Source: CBDBIG01 sp965205845 [NCBI: bacterium] (GTDB taxonomy: Bacteria > SAR324). From it: a DNA stretch of 64,000 bases. Position numbers and translations under genes: made by a program. Positions 55,711-62,766 of this stretch are shown one piece after another (positions within the stretch are counted from its first letter, which is position 1; every line of letters starts with the position of its first letter). The DNA lies in NCBI GenBank assembly GCA_965205845.1, contig CBDBIG010000002.1, positions 496,001-560,000 on the forward strand. The letters run 5' to 3'. The notes beneath the pieces are model-generated. The model had not been told where the DNA came from and ran no database searches. It saw only the letters and a list, made by a program, of their open reading frames with translations.

Positions 55711-56690
55711 TTAGCCTTCCCCATCACCCATGCCACGCGCTTTAAAGGTGGCGCGGGCAATCGCCTTAGCAAGGGGGGCCGGATCGCTCTCGGGCAAGGC
55801 TTGGGCGAGCAAGCGCGCGAGGTCTGTTGGGCTCTTCGCTTGGCCAAGGGCTTGCACCAAGGGATCAAGCAAGGGCGCCAGCAAGGGCTGCCAGTTTTGG
55901 GTTGTTTCCTCTGTCAAGGCATCTAATTCGCTTTGCGCTTGGGCTGGTGTTGCTTGGGCAAGGGCTGTTAATATGTGCCCTAGGGCTTGGTTGCTGGCTT
56001 GGGTTGCGCTGGCTGGCGTACCAAGCAACTGGGCATCGGAGCCCGGTTCGGGCAAACCGAGCAACTCGCACAGGGTGTGCTGGTCAACGCGCAAGCCAAG
56101 GGGCACAAGGCGGGCAATGGCATCAACGATTGCCTCCGTTTTGTCGGGCTCAGGCAAAGGCAACACAATTCGCGGATAGCGGTTATCGGGGGGCTGGCCA
56201 AAATTAAGGTCAATGAAAGGCTTGACCAGGTCGCGGTTTAAAGTGGCTGCCAAAACGGCGGCGTCTGCGCGCAGTATGTCTTGGCGCACCTCCATTTGGG
56301 CGGCATCGTTGCCCAGTTTGCCAGGGGTGCCCTCGGTGCTGGCGGTTTGCCCAAGCACCGCCTTGCTGGTTTGCTTATCCCAAAACTCGGCCGCTGCCAA
56401 AAACAGGCCCTCCCCGCCCCGGCCCTGCACGGCATCTTGAAACTCTATTTGCATGCTCTCGTGCAACACGGCAGCCGCATCGCTCCCAAGGTTGATCACC
56501 GCTTGACGCAGGATGCGCTTGTCTTCATCGCTAGCCCCTGGCCCATAACGCCCAATGCGCAAGGGCATCCCAAACACCTCTAAAAAGGCTGCCCAGTCTT
56601 TGAGCGCGTAGGCCTTAAAGAGGTAACTCCAAACGGCCACGCGAGCCAAGCCTCCGCGCACGGGCAAGCCCGTTTTAAGGTGCTCAGGTT
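55711..56690 (-). pseudogene. Mu gp29-like portal protein (DUF935), N-terminus deleted
   Basis: From HLKTGLPVRGGLARVAVW the sequence follows DUF935 closely: SYLFKAYALKDWAAFLEVFG, MPLRIGRYG, AVINLGSDAAAVLHESMQIE, LGQTASTEGTPGKLGNDAAQ and DNRYPRIVLPLPEPDKTEAI. The first ~170 residues of a normal gp29 are missing; instead the sequence joins gemA-like coding near 56680. The frame stays open upstream to 56751, but those codons are gemA DNA read in another frame. It cannot form a portal. It ends 5 bp before the MuF-fusion start region. Confidence 0.85.
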
Positions 56691-56837
56691 TTTTGCGCTG
56701 CGCACCCCGTAGTTGCTTTGCAACCAGTCGCGGTATTGGGCATCGTCCCAACCCATTTTGCTCGATTGGGCGTGCAGGGCCGCGTATTTTTTATTGCGGT
56801 AGGCTTGCTCGTTGGGGCAAAAGGATTTGGTTTTCAT
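56680..56837 (-). pseudogene. gemA (Mu gp16-like) N-terminal fragment at a deletion junction
   Basis: Starts MKTKSFCPNEQAYRNKKYAA, followed by LHAQSSKMGWDDAQYRDWLQ and YGVRSAKNLSTL, the pattern of GemA/DUF1018 proteins that modulate host supercoiling and early gene expression in Mu. After ~50 residues it joins gp29-like sequence out of frame. So a deletion removed the rest of gemA, the middle operon, lysis, terminase and the start of gp29. Confidence 0.75.
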
Positions 56838-56840
56838 GGA

Positions 56841-57098
56841 TCAAGCCTTTCGTTTGCCCTGCTCTCTTCGGGCTTCCTTCACGTGTTTGACTAATATGGT
56901 TTTCACGACTTCGAGATCCTCATCCGTGCCCCCAAAATGCATGAAATTAATGGTAAAGTTGATGGGGTTTTTCTCCCAGGGCAGCACTACCCAGCCAAGC
57001 GTTGCGCACATTTCCAACATGCCGTAGGCAGCGAACCCACCCATAAAAACCCCAAATCCGCTCACGATGGCGTCGCAAAGCGTTTGCAAAAAACTCAT
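56841..57098 (-). CDS. 85-residue phage early protein with a membrane segment
   Basis: Begins MSFLQTLCDAIVSGFGVFMG with a hydrophobic stretch to about residue 40, then a charged tail (KNPINFTINFMHFGGTDEDL and KHVKEARREQGKRKA). GAGGTG precedes the ATG. The stop is 3 bp before the gemA-fragment start, so it belongs to the early transcript. I do not recognise a family. Confidence 0.5.
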   Translation of the reverse strand: MSFLQTLCDAIVSGFGVFMGGFAAYGMLEMCATLGWVVLPWEKNPINFTINFMHFGGTDEDLEVVKTILVKHVKEARREQGKRKA

Positions 57099-57558
57099 AG
57101 CGCCACCTCATGCGCAAGGGTCGCTTTTTTTATAGCGTGATGCATATTCCAACCTGGGGGATGGTTTGGGCTTGCATGTGGGGACTCCTTATTAAGGGTG
57201 TCAGGGTGTGGTTTAAAGGGGGGGCATCCCTTTTTCTAAGCGTGCGCCAACATAAACCTTTGGCGTTTTCATCTATAGCCCTCCTTGCCAGCGTTGTAGC
57301 CCTGCGCGGGGTCGGTTGCTGGGGCGAACAAACCCCCTGCCTTGGCCACGCAAAAAAAAGAGGTTTTTTGCCCATGCCTTATAGGCGCGTCTCCCCTTTG
57401 AGATTCCATTTTTGTCGTGCTGCGCTTAAACTGTTGATGTCAATTTTCATGACGGGTCTCCTTTATTTATTTAAGCAAAACATGGGGCTGCTTGTGTGCC
57501 GCGTATAAATGCGAACAGGCAGGTGCACGCAGACGCCTGTTTTTGGGCTTGATCGGGT
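57099..57558 (-). other. prophage early stretch with three mini-ORFs behind strong ribosome sites
   Basis: After muB there is no normal gene for 460 bp. Three short frames each follow a good Shine-Dalgarno: 57379-57450 (MKIDINSLSAARQKWNLKGE, 23 residues), 57213-57272 (MKTPKVYVGARLEKGMPPL, 19 residues, ended by a frame change at a C7 run), and 57130-57177 (MQAQTIPQVGICITL). They look like stubs of decayed early genes. Confidence 0.5.
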
Positions 57559-58431
57559 TCATTCGCTAACTCCTCCACGCTCGGAATAAGCGGTTTTAAG
57601 GTGGCTTAGACTAAGGGCCTGCCGTGCCCCGTTTGCCGCCAGGCTGGCCAAGCGTAGGGTTTTGGTAACCTCACGCAGTGCGCCGTGGCCGTGACCAATT
57701 TTGATTAAAAAGCCAAGGGCTTTCTGCTCGCTTACTCCCCATGCTTGGGCAATGGCCTCTACATCGGCACGGCGGGCTTTTTTGGGGTTTAACACCTTGC
57801 CAACGCGGCTAAACAACTGGGCATACTCTGCCGAGCGCGGGCCGCTCATCCGGGTGTAGACGCTCTCGTTGCCCATGAACACCAGGGCGCAAGCAGTGGC
57901 ATCGTGCAAAGCGCGTAGGCATTCCAAGGCGGGGCGGGTAAGGTGCTGCGCCTCGTCTATAATCAGCAGGGCGTCTTTTTTTGAGAGATAGGTGAGAAGC
58001 ATGCGGTAAACCACATCTCCCCCGCGTCCGTCCGCGCGCTGGCTTGGGGCAAGGGCAAACAAAAGGGCTTTAAGGCAGGCAGGGGCGTTGGCAAAACTGG
58101 GCACCATTGTGCACACCCAGCAATTAGGGCGGGTTTGGGCGTAGTGCTGGGCGGTGATGGTTTTGCCAACCCCTGCGCCACCGCACACCACCGCGATGTC
58201 GCGGCTTAGGTGGGCGTAGGCAATGGCCATGCCGATTTGGCGGGCTGTGGGGGTTTCTATCCAGTCTGCGCCCTTGCTGGGCAAAAAGGCGGTTTGGCAG
58301 GCTTGGTCTTCTAGCCATTGGCAAACCTTGGCTTCAAGGGCGGCGTTATCGCCCGTGTACTTGCCGTTAAGCCAGCGCGAAAGCGCTGTTGCCCCGCACC
58401 CACCGCCTACCACAAGCGGTATTGCCACCAT
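57559..58431 (-). CDS. MuB-like transposition target ATPase
   Basis: 290 residues. MuB is the AAA+ ATPase that coats target DNA and delivers it to the MuA transpososome. The N-terminal helix-turn-helix is partly preserved (GCGATALSRWLNGKYTGDNA). The Walker A is VVCGGAGVGKTITAQHY near 82-98, Walker B ALLIIDEAQHLTRPALECLR near 154-173, and sensor-like LVFMGNESVY near 184-193. GAGGAGG before the ATG fits the start, although typical MuB has some 20 more residues ahead of the HTH. The MuA gene that should lie upstream is missing, so it has no partner here. Confidence 0.88.
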   Translation of the reverse strand: MVAIPLVVGGGCGATALSRWLNGKYTGDNAALEAKVCQWLEDQACQTAFLPSKGADWIETPTARQIGMAIAYAHLSRDIAVVCGGAGVGKTITAQHYAQTRPNCWVCTMVPSFANAPACLKALLFALAPSQRADGRGGDVVYRMLLTYLSKKDALLIIDEAQHLTRPALECLRALHDATACALVFMGNESVYTRMSGPRSAEYAQLFSRVGKVLNPKKARRADVEAIAQAWGVSEQKALGFLIKIGHGHGALREVTKTLRLASLAANGARQALSLSHLKTAYSERGGVSE

Positions 58432-58950
58432 GACCCTCCTCGGCTTGGCGATGTGGTGTTTGTGCTAAAGCCGAACAACCTTGCCCGTTTGGGACTGGTG
58501 AAAGAATGGAGGCGCAAAGAAGGGGGGGCAACCTGGCTGGTGCTCCAAAAATGGGACGACCCCGACCCCAAAACGGGCGAGCGAAAACCCTACACCTTGT
58601 AAGAAAACATGGACGAAATAGAACAGGTTGTGCCCGTGATTTATGTGCAACCCAGGGCGGTTTAGAAAAAAAGGAGTTCCAAGCTAGATTATTTTTTATT
58701 TTTAGGCCAATCGCGAAAAAGTATTTTCAAAACAAGGGTTTGATCCATGAAAAGGGCGAAAAATTGAGTTCAAAGCTGAGTTCAAAGCTAGAGCACCTAG
58801 CTTTGAACTTTTACGGGGTGGTTTTGGGGGTTTGGTTTTACGCTTCAAACGCATTATTCCTTAGAAATTTCACAAAATCGCTACATTGTTGGCACCACTT
58901 TACGGTCACACTGGGGTAAAAAAACCTAGCGTGGGTAAGGTGGGTGGCAC
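58432..58950. other. spacer between muB and the nuclease-like gene
   Basis: About 520 bp where muA and the repressor region would be in an intact element. I see no transposase motifs. A plus-strand frame containing GDVVFVLKPNNLARLGLVKE ends at 58602 and a 18-codon ORF follows at 58610, neither recognisable. A strong inverted repeat lies at 58779-58809. Confidence 0.5.
58779..58809. promoter_or_regulatory. 13-bp perfect inverted repeat with a flanking direct repeat
   Basis: AGTTCAAAGCTAG (58779-58791) and CTAGCTTTGAACT (58797-58809) pair perfectly around a 5-nt loop. A further copy of GAGTTCAAAGCT sits just upstream at 58765-58776. It may be an operator or a bidirectional transcription stop at the prophage left end. 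Confidence 0.5.
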
Positions 58951-59424
58951 ATGCGAGATATAGCGTTGTTTTTACTGGCTTTTATAACATTAAGCCTTGT
59001 ATTTGCAGAGATTTGGTTAAGCCAAAACCGCTCTTTAAGGGTGTTTAAGGCGCACATAGTCGGTTGTTATGATGGCAACACCTGCAGGTTTACCCTGCCC
59101 AGTCACCACCCCATTTTAGGCGAGGGGGTTCAGGTGCAAATTGTGGGGTTGCAAACGCCAAAACTACGCGAACCCACCTTAAGCAAGGCCAGCAGCGCGC
59201 GCGATGCCATGCGTGGCCTGCTTGAACGCGCCGATGATATTTTTTTAGTAAACACAAAGCGCAAAAACCGCAGCCTGCACGCCAGCGTATGCGCAGATGG
59301 CAAAGACATGGCAAAGATGCTGCCAAATGGCTTAGCCAGCAAGGGTTGGGCGTGTTACACCCCCAGCGCCAAGCCCCCCAATGCGAGGCAAGCCTTGGTT
59401 TGTATGCCTTTGTGGCGCATTTAA
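58951..59424 (+). CDS. membrane-anchored staphylococcal-nuclease-like protein, probably inactive
   Basis: 157 residues. One N-terminal membrane segment (ALFLLAFITLSLVFAEIWL) is followed by an SNase-like domain: VGCYDGNTCRFTLP, HPILGEGVQVQIVGLQTPKL, and ASVCADGKDMAKMLPNGLAS. In active SNases the motif is DGDT and R-x-x-(G)IDTPE; here DGNT and GLQTPK replace the metal-binding Asp and catalytic acidic residues, so nuclease activity is doubtful. Such genes occur in Mu-like phage lysis regions, so it may be a displaced piece of the prophage. It is on the opposite strand. Confidence 0.65.
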   Translation: MRDIALFLLAFITLSLVFAEIWLSQNRSLRVFKAHIVGCYDGNTCRFTLPSHHPILGEGVQVQIVGLQTPKLREPTLSKASSARDAMRGLLERADDIFLVNTKRKNRSLHASVCADGKDMAKMLPNGLASKGWACYTPSAKPPNARQALVCMPLWRI

Positions 59425-59443
59425 TGCGCGTTAATGCAAGTTA

Positions 59444-59818
59444 ATGCTATCGTTGCCCCAGTTGCCCCAGTTGCCCCAGTTGCCCCAGTTGCCCCAGTTG
59501 CGCCAAGGGTTTTTATGGGCACTGGGGGGTGCCACCCTTGGCATTTTGGTGTGGCGCGGCGCGGAAACCTTGCTGGTTATAATGCTGGCGCACAGCAAAA
59601 GCACCTTGGCAGGGGGCATTGCGGCAGGCTGGCGAAGCATAAGCGCAAACTTTACCCAAACCGCCTTAAAACAAGCCGGGGCAGAGCGAGAGCGTGGGTC
59701 GAAGGGCTGCATTTTGCACCCCCCTAACCGCCATGCGGGGTTATCTGCTGCCAGAGCGCTGCGCGCCAAGGGGTTTATGACCACCCTAAAGGGAAGAACC
59801 CTTTCCATTTGGTGGTAA
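59444..59818 (+). CDS. small membrane protein with an N-terminal LPQ repeat
   Basis: 124 residues. MLSLPQLPQLPQ from the 9-bp repeat is followed by RQGFLWALGGATLGILVW and LLVIMLAHSKSTLAGGIAAG, giving one or two membrane segments, then a basic tail ending GRTLSIWW. It follows the nuclease-like gene by 20 bp and is probably co-transcribed. I do not recognise a family; a holin-like or phage accessory role is possible given the context. Confidence 0.45.
   Translation: MLSLPQLPQLPQLPQLPQLRQGFLWALGGATLGILVWRGAETLLVIMLAHSKSTLAGGIAAGWRSISANFTQTALKQAGAERERGSKGCILHPPNRHAGLSAARALRAKGFMTTLKGRTLSIWW
59452..59505. repeat. 9-bp tandem repeat (five perfect copies plus one degenerate)
   Basis: GTTGCCCCA runs from 59452 in 9-bp steps; the sixth unit is GTTGCGCCA. 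It encodes PQL tripeptides at the start of the small membrane protein. Confidence 0.96.
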
Positions 59819-60221
59819 GCCTTTTTGCGAATTGCAAAGCGGCATTTGAACTTACCCTTATCGAACGCAGTTTGCCCCCTTCTAAAACCCTTCGAATGAA
59901 GCGCGTACCGAGTGTAAGCCCATGTGTCCCAAAAACGCGCAAACCCGCATTACACCGTTTTTTGGGCGAGACAAATGCCACCACCCTTTTGGCGCAAACA
60001 CACTGCCCGTAAACCGTTGAAAAACCACAAAAAACCATTAATTTTTGACCAGTGGCAAAGCATGTGAACGGGCACAACCGTTGAAAAACCACAAAAAACC
60101 ATTAATTTTTGACCAGTGGCAAAGCAAGTGTCCGGGCACACTCAAAACTTCTACCAAACGTATTGGGCAGTGCATCAAAGTAAGCCCGAGGGCAAAACCT
60201 GCCATGGCGGATGCGTGAACC
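59819..60221. other. 403-bp convergent spacer
   Basis: No gene supported. It holds a 64-bp duplication and separates the small membrane protein (plus) from the end of the SPOR protein (minus). An open frame on the minus strand here is an artefact of the SPOR gene and repeats. Confidence 0.6.
60012..60139. repeat. 64-bp tandem duplication
   Basis: AACCGTTGAAAAACCACAAA begins at 60012 and again at 60076; the units differ by a few bases near CATGTGAACGGG versus CAAGTGTCCGGG. Part of the unit is also present, inverted, at 49628-49648. Confidence 0.93.
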
Positions 60222-62648
60222 CTAAAAAGAGGCTTTAAGGACACGCGTGGGTTGGCCAGGGAGGCTTTCTTCGAGTTGGTTGATTTCAACCATTTGCACG
60301 GTAGGCCATTCGGGCGCAAGGCGATAAATGGTATCTTGGGCAGCAGTAGGGTTCGCAAAGTAGCCAATGCGTACGCTGTAAAAAAATTTACCGTAAACCG
60401 AACGGTTTTGGGTAATGTAAACCAAATTATTTTTGAAGCGCAGTTTTTTGGTGGCTTTTGAAGCCGTGTTAAAATCTTCTGTGCGGAGTACGTTAATAAC
60501 CCAAAGATAGCTCCGGGTGACACCGTGTACCATGCTTTTGCTGTTGATGCGCCCCGCGCGTTGAATCCATGCATTTTTGGCTGCGGGGTTTTTAAGCACA
60601 ATGGGGTAGGTTTGCCTAATGGCATCTTCACGGGTTTCAAAGGGTCCCACGCGTACCTCTAGTGGGTTTTCTGTGCTTGCTTGTTGGCGAATAAGGTGAG
60701 CAAAATACCCTTGTTGAATCAAACGGTTGGTGAGTTTTATGGCCGAGGATTGTTGTTTGGTAGAAAATGTGGCCACTTGTACCACATACCCTTGGGAAAA
60801 ATAACGAAACCGAGGCGGGCGGGCAGAGGTAGGTACGCTAAGCCCGCGGAAATTGGGCTTTAAGGGCACACGCCATGTGCCATTGCCCGCAAAAAACACG
60901 GCATCTTGGTAGTGCTTTGGATTGGCTTGGGCAATGGCGTACCATAGCTTGGGTTGCCATGTTTTTTGCTGCATAACAGGTCGCGCTACCCAGGTTTGCG
61001 GCTGCTGAGCTGCTAGGATTTTGTGGCGCGTAACAGGTGGGCGGGGCTTTTTAAGCTTGGGTAAAGGCCTTAGTTGTTGTCTTAGGGTATTGGGTGCAAG
61101 GGCTGCCACGGTGTTTTTTGCGGCAGGGGAATCATCGCTCTTGTCCTTTTTCATCTGCTTGGCAATGGGCAGGTTTTTGAGGACGGGGACGTTTTCGAAG
61201 GAGGACAGGATGCTCCCTATAGCAGTTTTGCCTTGTGCAATCAGCCCTTTCGACTTGATGCTATCTTGTAGGTTACCCGAGGTATTTTGGGTATTTTTAT
61301 TGAGAGATTGTAAATTTTTCTCCGTGGTGGGGCCTATTCCTTGCTCCTTGACCTTTTCATAAGCCGTAACCGCTTTTTTGGCGATGTTTTTAAAGATATC
61401 CTCGTTTAACCCGATGGTCTCGATGCTTTGTTTGCCAAGGTTTTTGGTACTTTCTGTAACCGCTTTGCTCACCGTTTTGGCATGCGTGCCCAACCATTGG
61501 GTAAGGGTGTTCCGCCACGGATACCGACTTAAGTCTGGCTTCTGACCCAAATCTACCACGGTCCTTTTGGGAGGAGACCAAAGAGGGCCTCCCTCGGGCT
61601 TGAGGGTTTTCAATGCGCGTTTGCTGCGCGCCACCAAATTTTTGAAGGTTTGGCTGGTGGTCTCGCGTTGTAATTTTTTGACAGATTTGGCGTTGCCTCC
61701 GCCAGCATGGGGGCGGGTTGGAGCTTCCCATGGGGCACCTTTCCCAAGGCCGCCCAGCCATTTTGCCGTCAACAAGTTTAAAACGGAGGAAGCTTTTGGG
61801 TCGCTGCCCGTGGGAGGCAGGTTCAAGAATTGCATCACAGGCTCGACAAGGCTTGCAGTGGATTGGGTGGTTTTGGGCGGCTCCCATGGGGCACCTTTCC
61901 CAAAGTTGCCCAACCATTTTGCGATAAACGGCGGTAGAATCGATTGCCTGTCTTGCTCTGTTTTTTGCTTTTGCGGGGGTTTTTTATCTTTGCTGGCAGG
62001 GGGAAAATGCTGCCTTACCTCTAAACGCGAAAAAGGAAGGGTTCCCTTGAGCCAATAGCCCCCAAAGCCCACCCCAACAAGGAACAATGCGCCGAAAATG
62101 GCCAGCGAAAAGGCCCGTTTTCTACGAAAAATGCGCTCTTTTGCTCTTGCTAGCCCTTGGTGCATGTGCCTCCACATGCTGGGTCTGGTGGGGCCTACCT
62201 CCCCCTCTAAACCGCTTAGAGAAATACCTTCTTCATCGCTTCCATGGCCCGTTTTGGCGGTCTTTTTATCCTTCTCAACGCTATTGCGCGGGGTGGGCTC
62301 GCCAATTTCAAGCGTTTCAGCGTTTTCAGAGTCAATCTCAAAATGAGCCTCGCTTTCTGGAATGACTTCGAGGTTTTCTGCCCCCACTTCGCCAATTTCA
62401 GAAGAGCCAGACAAATCTTCTAAGGGAAGGGATTCTGCCTCCTCTCCGAGGTTTAGGTCGATATCCCCCGTGTTTTCGGCCAAGGTTTCGTTTTCTAGGT
62501 CAAGGTCTCCGACATCGGCAGAAGCAGATTTTGGGCTTTCAGCGAAAGAAAAATCAATCGCCCCGTCGTCCCCCCATGACACGTCTTCACTGTCTGCGCC
62601 GCCTTGCTCCTCAAGAGGGGGCAAATCGCTGGTTGAATTTTGTGCCAT
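60222..62648 (-). CDS. large single-span membrane protein with two C-terminal SPOR-like domains
   Basis: 808 residues. An acidic N-terminal region (~1-150) rich in Asp/Glu/Ser precedes a basic patch and one membrane helix (RAFSLAIFGALFLVGVGFGG near 180-199). A long Pro/Lys-rich periplasmic part follows, with two copies of AKWLG(N/G)xGKGAPWE at about 252-265 and 301-314. The C-terminus has two SPOR-like units: YVVQVATFSTKQQSSAIKLT (about 635-715) and YLWVINVLRTEDFNTASKAT (about 728-800). SPOR domains bind denuded septal peptidoglycan. It may act in cell division or surface assembly. The ATG at 62648 is the only good start. Confidence 0.72.
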   Translation of the reverse strand: MAQNSTSDLPPLEEQGGADSEDVSWGDDGAIDFSFAESPKSASADVGDLDLENETLAENTGDIDLNLGEEAESLPLEDLSGSSEIGEVGAENLEVIPESEAHFEIDSENAETLEIGEPTPRNSVEKDKKTAKTGHGSDEEGISLSGLEGEVGPTRPSMWRHMHQGLARAKERIFRRKRAFSLAIFGALFLVGVGFGGYWLKGTLPFSRLEVRQHFPPASKDKKPPQKQKTEQDRQSILPPFIAKWLGNFGKGAPWEPPKTTQSTASLVEPVMQFLNLPPTGSDPKASSVLNLLTAKWLGGLGKGAPWEAPTRPHAGGGNAKSVKKLQRETTSQTFKNLVARSKRALKTLKPEGGPLWSPPKRTVVDLGQKPDLSRYPWRNTLTQWLGTHAKTVSKAVTESTKNLGKQSIETIGLNEDIFKNIAKKAVTAYEKVKEQGIGPTTEKNLQSLNKNTQNTSGNLQDSIKSKGLIAQGKTAIGSILSSFENVPVLKNLPIAKQMKKDKSDDSPAAKNTVAALAPNTLRQQLRPLPKLKKPRPPVTRHKILAAQQPQTWVARPVMQQKTWQPKLWYAIAQANPKHYQDAVFFAGNGTWRVPLKPNFRGLSVPTSARPPRFRYFSQGYVVQVATFSTKQQSSAIKLTNRLIQQGYFAHLIRQQASTENPLEVRVGPFETREDAIRQTYPIVLKNPAAKNAWIQRAGRINSKSMVHGVTRSYLWVINVLRTEDFNTASKATKKLRFKNNLVYITQNRSVYGKFFYSVRIGYFANPTAAQDTIYRLAPEWPTVQMVEINQLEESLPGQPTRVLKASF

Positions 62649-62766
62649 AATACCCTACGTGCGCCGTTAAGATTCGTTTAAATCCCTTTTATTCTTCTCA
62701 CCATGGCGGTGCAAGGATTGTTCAAAACCAGCATACTTTGTGCAATAAACCCCGTACTCAAGGGCG

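Larger units (their letters stand above)
49582..58431 (-). mobile_element. decayed Mu-like prophage
   Basis: Read on the minus strand, the order is MuB ATPase, small early ORFs, gemA fragment, then gp29 (portal) C-part, a MuF head protein with effector domains, small head genes, gpT capsid, gp35-like, gpL sheath and a Dam C-terminal piece. This follows the Mu map. MuA, the repressor, Mor, lysis genes, terminase, protease gpI and all tail genes after the sheath are missing. A deletion joins gemA to gp29, and another removes everything past the sheath. Frameshifts hit the sheath, gp35, cement and another small gene. It cannot make virions; MuB, MuF-fusion and gpT remain open. Confidence 0.88.

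Noticed and set aside
58318-58602. Plus-strand frame with GDVVFVLKPNNL opposite the muB start
   Set aside because: Its first half is antisense to muB, no clear start exists, and the C-terminal ~50 residues are not recognisable.
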